From Sciurus carolinensis (Eukaryota > Chordata > Mammalia > Rodentia > Sciuridae), in NCBI RefSeq assembly GCF_902686445.1, contig NC_062227.1, forward strand, positions 19,419,678 to 19,483,677: a stretch of DNA of 64,000 nt. The letters run 5' to 3'. The position numbers and the translations under genes are program-made. Under the pieces are notes generated by a model. The model saw only the letters and a program-made list of their open reading frames with translations. It did no database searches and had not been told where the DNA came from. Positions 1 to 9,066 of the stretch are shown in pieces. The first letter of the stretch is position 1, and every line of letters begins with the position of its first letter.

Positions 1-678
1 TGTTTACCTTTGTGATGTTGTGATGCAGTCTTTATTTTGAGATCTAGGTTTGGTGCTGCATATTCCAAATTCAACTCATTTAAATTGAGGTTCACGTGAA
101 TAAGTGCTGTGTTTTAAAGAAAGCCTTTTCTCCTGGTTCTTGTGCAAGAAAAACTATGAATCATCATATGTATAATCAGCTGTCCATTGAGAGCACCAAG
201 AAAGAGCTGTGAGTTTGCCAGGGCTTTGAGGTCCTTGCAAGGGGAGTTAGGGTCTATAATGATGGTTGCTTAAGAATAAACTGGCAAGTAGTACATCCTG
301 TATTTGTAGAGTATGTTGAACCGGAAGACATGCCATGGAATTTGAGGGTAGATGATGATGACTTAAAAGTTTCAGAATGTCTCTTTATTGAAGTAGGCTT
401 TCATCACCAACAGCCTTCTGCATTGGGTGCCAACAAAATGTCCTTGCTCTCCCTCTTTGAATATTCATCTTGGAAACTTTTCATCATAGCCCTTTCAGCA
501 TGGTGCATTTTCCAATCTGCATTTATGCCATTTGATGGTGTGTTCCCCATGCCATCATTAGGCTCTTATATCATCCACTGGCCTTTAATAGGCATCATCC
601 TGGGGCTGCTAAGAGGACTGGTTTGAATTTTCCACAGGGCTTTGTGACAGGTTGGCACTAGGCTGGCCAACAGAAAGT
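1..678. other. Unassigned single-copy sequence
   Basis: I recognise no gene or repeat here. A plus-strand frame at 330-626 (98 codons, ATG start) is rich in hydrophobic residues but matches no family I know. It has no splice or promoter context, so I treat it as a chance frame. Confidence 0.4.
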
Positions 679-1032
679 GTTGTCAGATGTGGGTTGGCCT
701 CTCGGGAATGGAGTGAATGTGATGGTGCCCCTTAACTGAGACACAGCAAGCCAGGTTCTGTGATGCAGACTCAATTTATTCAGGAAGTGCAATAGTTTAT
801 ATATAAAGTGAGAACCGATCATTTAAATGAGATACCAGGCCACTGCTCAGGTTACATGTTTACAATACTGTACTACAGGGAAGAGCAGGCTTCTACTGGG
901 AACCAGGAAGACCCCAGAGGCATTGGATCATCATAGAGTGTTCTCATGTAACATGAAGAGAGCCCAGTGTTCTGTGCTCAAACCCAGTCCATACCTTGGA
1001 TCCATGCCTAGTACACACCAGGATTCTCCTCA
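679..1032 (-). repeat. ERV2-type LTR (family D), 3' LTR
   Basis: On the minus strand this 354-bp segment starts TGAGG and ends GACAACA, giving the TG...CA ends of an LTR. A purine-rich tract (1033-1053) lies immediately upstream, as expected for a 3' LTR. It holds a TATATATAAA promoter-like motif (about 800) and an AATAAA polyadenylation signal (about 773-783) in the correct order. The adjoining upstream sequence encodes an env membrane anchor, which supports a 3' LTR. Assignment to ERV2 rests on this neighbouring env tail. Confidence 0.65.
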
Positions 1033-1191
1033 TTTCTCCCCTTTTTCTTTTTTGCCATTATAAGCTGAGTTAACATGACCTGTCTAGTCTCAGTTTTTGA
1101 GGTTCTGTTACAAAGGCAGTGAATACATAGAAATGATATTACAATGCCAGCAAGGTAGAGGCCAAATAATGTAATATTTACAGGATCAAAT
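1033..1191 (-). pseudogene. Retroviral env C-terminal remnant (membrane anchor and tail) with polypurine tract
   Basis: The minus-strand frame running through 1310-1008 changes character at 1191. From 1191 downward it encodes a hydrophobic segment of about 20 residues, then a short basic tail rich in Lys and Arg, and ends at the polypurine tract beside the family-D LTR. This is the layout of a retroviral transmembrane-subunit C-terminus. Upstream env sequence of this element is missing because the IAP-like element begins exactly at 1192. The part of the frame above 1191 is read from that LTR and is not env. The remnant is inactive. Confidence 0.55.
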
Positions 1192-1476
1192 TGTTGTGTC
1201 CCTCGCCCGCAAGAAAGCACGACACAGGAATCTTCCTTCAGCAGTTTAATAAGGACCTTAATATTATAAAACCATAGTTTTTCTTCTTCTTCCTCTCGAG
1301 CCGAATTCATACACTTTTATACTCTTGCAATAGCCAATCTACTCCTGCCACTTGGCCTATGTTCATAGGTGCTCCCATTTGCAACAGTTAGCACAACCAA
1401 ATATGGGCTTGTTTACCTAGAAAGCACTTCAGGAAACCAGCGCCATCTTATCATGGTGGCAAGGCGGCTCGCCACA
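1192..1476 (-). repeat. IAP-like LTR (family C), 3' LTR
   Basis: On the minus strand this 285-bp unit begins TGTGGCGAGCCGCC and ends GGGACACAACA, so it has TG...CA ends. It carries a TATAAAAG box (about 1314-1321) and an ATTAAA polyadenylation signal (about 1246). The opening GAGCCGCC block, the ATAAGATGGCGC block and the arrangement of the short U5 resemble rodent IAP LTRs. A polypurine tract abuts it at 1477-1490. It interrupts the env tail of the neighbouring family-D provirus, so it inserted later. Confidence 0.75.
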
Positions 1477-2148
1477 GCTCCCCCTTCTTTATTTTATGAA
1501 CACAGGTGAAGGTAGAGGCCCTATCCTACTGTGCAAAAGTGGCAAATAGTGAACATCAGTCCCAGAGTGGCGCCTTCTCTGGGCCTAATATCACCTAAGC
1601 CAATGCCTTTTTTCGTAGGGTGGGACGTGGACATCAAACCCACATGCAATAGGGCATGCCTTCCTTGAGGTTTAAAAATAAAACTCTCAAGTGCAGTGCT
1701 TTGCCTCGCATCCTGTGTCCATGAAGACATAGCGGTATGGAAAACCATACTAGGGGGAGCTTATCCAGCTTACGCAACTGCAAAGGCCTGAGGTAGGAAA
1801 ACACATCACCCTACTTGCCAATGCTGCACAATACAGGGGCACCATAATGAACACAAGGCATACAGTAACAGTTCTCTCCTCTAACATTATTGTTATAGCT
1901 CAAGATCAAAAGTGGAAATTACAAGACAATAGAAGCCTTAATTAGTACAAGAAATCCCCAGGATGCAAATACACAGTCCTCAAAGAAAAGTATATAGTAA
2001 TTATAGCAGTACCCTGCAGACACCTAGCGTAAATGATAATTTTAACTCTAACAGAGATATACTAAAAATGTCACTTATTCCCGTGTCAGATTAGCCAACC
2101 ACACAGAAGGTGACACCCCTTGTCCAATGGCTAACACAGCCTGAATTA
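1477..2148 (-). other. Post-env noncoding region and polypurine tract of IAP-like provirus
   Basis: This region lies between the end of the env frame and the IAP-like LTR, and it finishes in the polypurine tract AAAGAAGGGGGAGC (minus strand, 1490-1477). It has stops in all frames; the 75-codon frame at 1748-1521 has no family signature. Its position and the polypurine tract mark it as the 3' internal part of the same provirus as the LTR at 1192-1476. Confidence 0.55.
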
Positions 2149-2959
2149 GCACCGCTTTTCACGTGCTTGACTTACTCTTAGCTTGCAAATAAACCAAAGG
2201 CAAAGGCAAATGCCTGCAAAACAAACATCCAAAAATCCCCACACCAACCCATTCTTTAAAATAACTAAAGACAGAGGTGAGCCAGCTAGAGAACTGGCTC
2301 AAAGTAACAGGCTCAACACGGGTGTCATTTAAAATCACAATCTGCAATAATTGTTGAGTCATCATCTTTTCAGCTTCTAGGGACCAATTGCCTGCAAGAA
2401 AGGCGGAAATCAAGTGGCTTTGATTTTTTGCTTCTTCATATCTTACTGGTGTTATACACATGTGTTTATGATTCCCAATGTATCCAACTTGTGCAATGTT
2501 GAAAAGTTCATCCAATTGTACTTGTAGTAAATCTATCCTTTGATTCGCCGCCAAGATCCCTGATAGGATATGTCTGTTAATGCGGCCCTGGGATTCCAGT
2601 ACCTGTGCAGTTTGTTGTATAACTTGATTAATGGTTTGTGCTGTTTGAACTTGATTGGTCCTGACTAGAGCAGCGGTAGTGGTTGCAGCAGCAGAGACAG
2701 CAATAGCAGTTATTATGGCTGCGGTAATGCCAAAGTCTCTCTTTTCTCTGAAGAGGTGCACCAACGGAAAATTATCTGGATTGACCTCCACTGGGACAGG
2801 TACAAAGGAGGGTACCTTTACAATCACAGCAACAGATTCACTACTGTTCCAACACTCTGAAAGCAGGCAGGTAATATTATCATTAGAACAATTTAAAATC
2901 ACTTCTGAACTGTTTGATAATAGAAATAGAAAAAGGGGGGGGCAGGCGGCGAACAATGT
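2149..2959 (-). pseudogene. Betaretroviral (IAPE-like) env remnant: late SU and complete TM subunit
   Basis: The minus-strand frame (2956 down to 2159, about 265 codons) holds the last part of the surface subunit with three N-glycosylation sequons near its start, then a basic cleavage site REKR. An Ala/Ile/Thr-rich fusion-peptide-like stretch follows, then a heptad-repeat coiled coil, a Cys-containing loop and a hydrophobic anchor. The anchor is broken by a one-base shift near 2205; read in the other frame the hydrophobic run and a basic tail continue to a stop at about 2149. The frame opens three codons after a TGA and its first codon is TTG, so there is no ATG start. Most of SU is missing, apparently by a deletion close to 2940. 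It is a fusogen-subunit relic, not a functional envelope. Confidence 0.75.
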
Positions 2960-3785
2960 CTGTCAGCCGCAGAATTATCATGTGCATCCAAAGTTAAAAA
3001 ATTAATGGTAAAGAGAGCCAAAGACAAACGCTCTTTAGGAGTACAGCTTGCTCCTATTCCCCCTTTTTGTCTTTGTTAAAGTTCTTTAATCGTTTTATGA
3101 GCTCTCTCCACGATTTTCTGACCTTGGGGGTTGTAAGGTAAGTCATGAGTCAGTTGCACTCCCATAGTGGAGAAGAAAGAGGTGAATTGTTGACCAGTGT
3201 ACGCCGGCCCATTATCTGTCTTTAAGGAGCATGGAAGGCCCCAGGTGGCCCAAGCCTCTAGGCAATGGGAGATGACATGATGACCTTTTTCTCCTGCCAA
3301 AGCAGAGGCATGCATAATTCCAGAGAAAGTATCTACTGAGACATGAACATATTTTAGGAAACCAAACTCTGCAATATGAGTTACATCCATTTGCCAAATT
3401 GTAAGAGGTCGCAAGTCTTGGGGGTTAACACCAAAAGAAGGGAGATGATGAAATGGAACACAATGAGAACAATCTAAGACAATCTGTCTCGCTTTTGTTC
3501 GAGGAATAGAGAAGCGCTTACGAAGTGTTTGGGAGTTAACATGAAACTTATTATGAAAGTCTCGAGCACTGTCAAGAGAAGAAAGAAAACAAATTGTGCG
3601 GGTAGCAGCATCTGCCCTTGCATTTCCTTCAACAATAGGTCCAGGGAGAGACGTATGAGCTCTTATATGTACAGGATAAAAGGATGCAGAACGGCCCAAG
3701 ATCAAATTTTGTAACTGAGTAAATAAAGATGAAACTTTGTTGTTAGGATTGATGGCACCTACAGTTTTTAACACCTTAAGTGCTC
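2960..3785 (-). pseudogene. Betaretroviral pol remnant: RNase H C-terminus and integrase
   Basis: The minus-strand frame 3774-3076 begins in the last part of RNase H (the HIRAHT and EGNARAD blocks) and passes into integrase. Visible integrase features are the CSHC pair of the zinc-binding domain, the first catalytic Asp in the MDVTH block, the second Asp in KTDNGPAYT and the catalytic Glu in the NPQGQ...ERAH block, so all three acidic residues are retained. The frame stops at KEL followed by TAA at 3076, then continues in the same frame for about 40 codons of recognisable integrase before the env junction. Gag, protease, RT and most of RNase H are absent; the break is near 3785. It belongs to the same provirus as env and the IAP-like LTR. 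Confidence 0.8.
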
Positions 3786-4453
3786 CTTAGAGAAGTCCTC
3801 TTTTTCCCTGGGTTTAGGCTGACTAAGGGCAAAAGATCCAAATACTGGTTTATCTTGTCTTCTGTATTTAATTTTAATCTCAAAGTTTGATCTTAATCAT
3901 CCAGCAAGCCAGTCTCACCAGTCATAAAGTAAGAGTACTGGGCTTTAACTTTAATGTCCATAACTTTACAGTTATTTACCCTTTTATCTAACTGGAGTCT
4001 GCATTAGTTCTGGAAGTTACCACTATTTGTTTTGGTATCTGTTACCACTATTTGTTAGGTGATGGCTTATTATCACAAGTTACCTAGGTTGCATGTTTTT
4101 GAAGCAGCTACTTCTGTAAAACATTAATAGGTAACAGTTTTATAAAATGAAATAAGTAAGAGTAAAAATATAGTTTGTTTGTATAATAGTTATCTTGAAT
4201 TTTGACTGAGAACCACATTATATTTCCTATTTGAGATCATAGTAATTTTACAACAAAAACCAATCTTTTGATTATAACTTTAAATAAGCTGAAGTCTGAC
4301 TTATTTTGGAGTCACTCTAATATGCAGTAAGGTGGGAGGCAGAGCCTTATCTCAGGTAAGGCGTGACTCTTTACAGATCTTAAGTGTTCTAATCCTACAA
4401 CTAATTTTTTGTCCCTTTTGTTATGACCAGCATGACCAAATTTTTAAGTTTAG
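3786..4453 (-). other. AT-rich sequence between LTR-A and pol remnant
   Basis: No coding frame is visible. Close to the LTR the minus strand contains AAATTTGGTCAT and later a run like AAAAGGGACAAAAAA. Similar blocks follow the related LTR at 40508-40575, so at least the LTR-proximal part may be retroviral leader. The rest is unassigned. Confidence 0.35.
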
Positions 4454-4950
4454 TGAGGGTCAAAGGAGTATTAGAAAATAAAGGTTTATAAACACAGATT
4501 TTGAAGATTAAGCTGAGATCAGATGGAGCTCTGCTCTCTGATGGAAATGTAGATCTAAAGAGTTATGTTAGCAACATTTATACATGTTTTATTATTAAGT
4601 TAAAGACTATGTAAGCATTATTTTTTGTTTTCAGGAGAGTTACAGAGACTAGACCATCTACATAACTTTTTTTCACAACTGCAAAGTGAAATGTTAGGAA
4701 CTCTGTGTAGTTTTCAAAGAAGTCCACTGTCCAAAGTTACTGTAAGGTGGGCAGGAACTAGAGAAGGGAACTGATGAAACACTGGTTATCTAGCAAAACA
4801 ATTTCTTTCTGCCCAAGAGCTGTGTGCTTGATATCAATGTAAGAGCTGATAGGACTCCTGTACAGAGCCTTCCCAGGGAGGTTACTGCCACAGCAGTTAG
4901 GCATCTTGTGCTCCTACATAGGAACACTTCCAGGCACCAGGCATGCTACA
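4454..4950 (-). repeat. ERV2-type LTR (family A), copy 1
   Basis: On the minus strand this 497-bp unit starts TGTAGCATGCC and ends TTTGACCCTCA. It aligns by eye over its whole length with 39924-40435 on the plus strand. Shared blocks include CATAACTCTTTAGATCT, CACACAGCTC, GTCTTTAAC and TGAAGATTAAGCTG (shown in various orientations). No matching 6-bp duplication is seen at its two sides. It could be a solo LTR or the 5' LTR of a deleted provirus read toward lower coordinates. Confidence 0.7.
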
Positions 4951-6817
4951 GTCATGAAGTCAGGGACCCCAATCTTAGTCATTGTTGTCCCATTTTTGCT
5001 ATAATGTATTATACTCTTTCTTAAATGTCATTTTAAGAAGTTTATATATATTGATTTCTGAGTCCATATAAACATTAGGTAACACAGTCTAACATTATAT
5101 CCAAAACAGGAATCAATCAAAGAAAGGCTGAGAGAGCTTTTAACTTTTCTTTTGTGTAGCAAAATGCTTTTACCTTCTACAATATGAACCTTTAAACAAA
5201 TCAGGCTGTCACTAACTCTTAGATATATATTTACATTTAAATTTTTATCTCAGTGAAATAAGTAACCAATGTTACATATACCTTACTGATAATATGTCCC
5301 ATAATAGAATATTAAATGATAGAAATAAATCCCCAATTAAAATTTATTCTTTATAAGTTTAAGATTACCATTACAGACAAGTTTAATCTGGAGAATAGCA
5401 CAGCTTGATAAATTTTCTGCTTTAAAAACTTGTATACCTGAAAAATATGAACACATTTAATATACAACTAGTGACCATTTTACAATTACTTTGACACTTT
5501 TATCTTACCAAATTTAGTTTGTTTTTTTAAGAAAAATGTAGACTCTGTAACACAGTATGATACTCTAACAGTTGTTTAACCATAATTGTATAAACCCCAA
5601 TTTTTAAGACTAATTGTTCTAAAGAATAAAACTTAATAGACACAAAGTTAAGAGTAAATTAGTGTTTCTAAGAAATTCTTGTCATTTTACCATGTCATTT
5701 TACCATGTAGATTAAACTTTGGTGTATATCAGAACATTAGTATTTCACCTTAGGAAAAACCTTTAATAGCTTTGGCTGTTTACATGTTGAAACTTGTCCT
5801 TTATTTACATAGACTTTCTTAGCACTTACTTAGACCCTTATGTATTTCATCACACAAGCACTTTCTTACCCAGAAATATTTTCTTTTTCCTTTTACTAAA
5901 TATATTTCCATACCCAGACCCTTTTATTTTCTCTTTTCTATCTGTTGACCCCTTTTTGTTCACATTCTGAAACAACTCTTATGAAATTTTTGAATTTAGA
6001 TAAATTGTTCTATTTTTAATAAGATTAAATATTTTGTTGTTTATAGTACTCTAATTGAAACACAGTTGAAACCTTTAGAACCCTTTGTATATAGAATTGT
6101 ACTTGTTAAGACATAACTCTTAGTAACCTTGTTTTTAGTTCAGTGATGACACAAAGCAAGTTTAAACCCTTTTTATTTACCAACCTATGAAAACACCAAT
6201 AATGTTTAAGTATGATACTCCATGGAATTTAAGGAGTTAAGAGTACTTGATGTTATTTAACAATGTGTATTTTAATTTTGTAAATTAATCAGATGTCTCT
6301 ACAAACACATTTAAGTAATCCCATATATGTTAACTCTAATTTACTTATTCTGTAAAAACCAAGAAAGCAGGCAGGTGTCCTGAACAGTATTTGCTGTCTC
6401 TTTCCTGTTGAAGAAAAGTCCTAGAAACAATTGATATTAGACATTGTTTAACATCAACATTCCATTAGTTTGACCACCTAGAGACTTGCAAGTTATTTTT
6501 AAAGACATTTCACTTTTATTAGTTTACTCAATTAAATTGAACCTTTTTTAAATCACGTGAATAAAAGTATTTGGATCCATTTTTAAATTTTAATTTTAGG
6601 AGTGCTCAGTTTTGATGCAGACAAGACATGACACCAGACAGCACGACATACAAATAACACAAAATCAAAGGCCTTGTAACTTTATAGGTGAATCTCCATT
6701 GCAATGTAACAGATGTTTAAAACTTTAGTTGAATAAAAAATAGAACTGATCAAAAAGAAAAAAATTATTAACCTAGGTATGCAAGATCAAAATTATGAGC
6801 TCAAAAATACAGCATTA
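4951..6817. other. AT-rich unassigned sequence
   Basis: About 1.9 kb with low GC and no open frame of note. It contains a short tandem repeat of CATTTTACCATGT near 5690-5710. The uniform composition suggests an old ERV internal region or ancient repeat, but I cannot assign it. Confidence 0.3.
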
Positions 6818-6837
6818 AAGAAAAACAAAACAGAGTC

Positions 6838-7296
6838 AGCTTCTCCAGGTTCTTGGAACGGAACTGGTCCGCTAGTGAGAGCCTTTCTGAACAGAGCAGG
6901 CTCCGAGTCCCGGAGCCGCTGCAGCGCAGTGTACTCCTGCAAAGAACCAGCGGAGAGCCTCGATCTGCAAGCAGCCTCAGGGATAAGGGCAGGGCAGCCG
7001 GAGACCTCTTCAGGCGGCTCTGCCCACTCCGGCTGCGGGCTCTCTTCACGGGGCAATCCAAGATGGCAGCCTAGAGGGAGACTGCACCCCCATTTGCTCC
7101 AGAACCCAGGAGTTAAGAAGGGGAGGCATTGAGAGACTCGGACTGAAGTGGAGCCACGGGTGAGTCTGCCCACTGGGTAAAGCTCGGCCCGGGTGGCAGG
7201 CCCAGATAGAGGTGGCTTATCGGAGCCAGGCAGGGCAGCTAGAGTCATCCACAGGCAGCCCTGCACACTCCGGTGGTGGGCCCCGCCCACACAGCC
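6838..7296 (+). promoter_or_regulatory. L1 5' UTR promoter monomer 1
   Basis: The first 459-bp monomer starts AGCTTCTCCAGG right after the target site and is about 90 percent identical by eye to the next unit. It is GC-rich with several CpGs. At 7059-7073 it contains CCAAGATGGCAGCCT, a good match to the YY1-type CCAAGATGG element known from the start of other mammalian L1 promoters. Confidence 0.8.
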
Positions 7297-7755
7297 AGCT
7301 TCTCCAGGTTCTCGGAAAGGAACTGGCCCGCTAGTGAGAGCCTGTCTGAACAGAGCACGCTCCGAGTCCCGGAGCTGCTGCAGCGCAGTGTACTCCTGCA
7401 AAGAACCAGCGGAGAGCCTCGATCTGCAGGCAGCCTCAGGGATAAGGGCAGGGCAGCCGGAGACCTCTTCAGGCGGCTCTGCCCACTCTGGCTGCGGGCT
7501 CTCTTCATGGGGAGATCCAAGATGGTGGCCTAGAGGGAGACTGCACCCCCAGTTGCTCCAGAACCCAGGAGCTAAGAGGGAGAGGCATAGAGAGACTCAG
7601 ACTGAAATAGAGCCACGGGTGAGTCTGCCCACTGGGTAAAGCTCAGCCCAGGTGGCAGGCCCAGATAGAGGTGGCTTAGCGGAGCCAGGCAGGGCAGCTT
7701 GAGTCTTCCCAAGGTAGTCTTCCACACTCCAGCAGTGGGCTCTTCCCACACGGCC
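7297..7755 (+). promoter_or_regulatory. L1 5' UTR promoter monomer 2
   Basis: The second 459-bp monomer repeats monomer 1 in the same orientation and phase. Its YY1-like element is CCAAGATGGTGGCCT at 7517-7531. Beyond 7755 only a short stretch resembles a third unit (CAGCTGC...GTGAGAGC) before unique sequence. Tandem monomers that each carry a promoter element are a known L1 design in mouse; here they occur with unrelated sequence. Confidence 0.8.
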
Positions 7756-7987
7756 AGCTGCACGGTGCAGGCCCACAGTGAGAGCATTTCCGCACAGAGC
7801 CAGTTCCAAAACGTGGAACCAGTAGGGGGCTAGGGGCAGTTTTCTTCGGATGAGCTGCTTTATCAGATTCTTCCAAGACATCAGGCTACTGAAGGCTGGG
7901 AGGTGATACACTGGAAATCTACTGGGACACTATAAGCCAATAGTGGAAAACTGCAATATCTCAGGGTCCCACTGACAACTGACCATT
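7756..7987 (+). promoter_or_regulatory. L1 5' UTR non-monomeric segment (tether) before ORF1
   Basis: Unique 232-bp segment linking the monomers to the ORF1 start. Its last part (ATCAGATTCTTCCAAGACAT...GGCTACTGAAG) is shared with the older L1 at 23940-23980, which shows that it is conserved between L1 subfamilies although the upstream promoter is not. Confidence 0.65.
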
Positions 7988-9035
7988 ATGAGAAAACAAG
8001 GGAAGAAAATGTCCCAAACAAACCTAGATACTACATCAATAAAACCCAATGACAGCACAGCAGAAGAAATGTCAGAAAGGGAGTTCAGAATATACGTAAT
8101 TAAAACGATCAGGGAAGCTAATGAGGAGATGAAAGAGTAAATGCAGGCATTGAAGGAGGAGATGAAAGAGCAAATGCAGGCATTAAATGATCGCACCAAT
8201 CAACAGTTAAAAGACCAAATACGGGAAGCAAGAGATCATTTCAATAAAGAGTTAGAGATACTGAAAAAAAAACCAAACTGAAATACTTGAAATGAAGGAA
8301 ACAATAAACCAAGTTAAAAACTCCATAGAAAGCATAACCAATAGGATAGAACACCTGGAAGACAGAACCTCAGATATTGAAGACAAAATATTTAACCTTG
8401 AAAACAAAGCTGAACAAACAGAGAAGATGGTAAGAAATCATGAACAGAATCTCCAAGAACTATGGGATATCATGAAAAGGCCAAATTTGAGAATTATTGG
8501 GATTGAGGAAGGCTTAGAGAAACAAACCAAAGGAATGAACAATCTATTCAATGAAATAATAACAGAAAATTTCCCAAATCTGAAGAATGAAATGGAAAAC
8601 CAAGTACAAGAGGCTTATAGAACTCCAAACATACAAAATTACAACAGACCCACACCAAGGCACATTATTATGAAAATACCTAACATACAAAATAAAGAGA
8701 GAATTTTAAAGGCCGTGAGAGAAAAGAATCAAATTACATTCAGAGGGAAACCAATAAGAATATCAGCAGATTTTTCAATCCAGACCCTAAAAGCTAGAAG
8801 GGCCTGGAACAACATATACCAAGCCCTGAAAGAAAATGGATGCCAACCAAGAATCTTATACCCAGCAAAACTTACCTTCAAATTTGACGATGAAATAAGA
8901 TCCTTCCATGATAAACAAAAGCTAAAGGAATTTACAAAAAGAAAGCCAGCATTACAGAACATTCTCCGCAAAATATTCCATGAGGAAGAGATGAAAAACA
9001 ACGATGCAAATCAGCAACAGGAGGCACTAGCCTAA
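7988..9035 (+). pseudogene. L1 ORF1 (RNA-binding chaperone), one stop and one frameshift
   Basis: ORF1p forms a trimeric RNA chaperone that coats L1 RNA. The start is ATG 7988, in the frame that gives the usual N-terminus; the end is TAA 9033-9035, about 349 codons. The coiled coil spans about 8090-8470, and the RRM and C-terminal domain follow up to 9035, ending in REKNQITFRGKP-type and later basic blocks. Two lesions break it: CAA to TAA at 8138-8140 inside the coiled coil, and a run of nine A's (8264-8272) where eight keep the frame. A 33-bp in-frame tandem duplication lies at 8123-8188. The open part visible today is 8292-9035, 247 codons. Confidence 0.88.
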
Positions 9036-9066
9036 AGGAATAGCCAAATAAAGGAGAAACCAAATC

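Noticed and set aside
330..626. 98-codon frame with hydrophobic C-terminal half
   Set aside because: No family motif, no supporting promoter or splice context; length is within chance expectation for this window.
1008..1310. Single 100-codon minus-strand ORF
   Set aside because: The frame joins IAP-like LTR sequence (above 1191) to an env tail (below 1191) from another provirus. It is not one gene.
2655..3005. 116-codon plus-strand frame
   Set aside because: Shadow of the antisense env TM frame; its Ala/Val-rich content mirrors the fusion-peptide region.
7193..7639. Plus-strand 148-codon frame in the L1 5' UTR
   Set aside because: Arises from the GC-rich monomer repeats and precedes ORF1 without conservation evidence; CCAAGATGG there reads as a promoter element rather than a start codon context.
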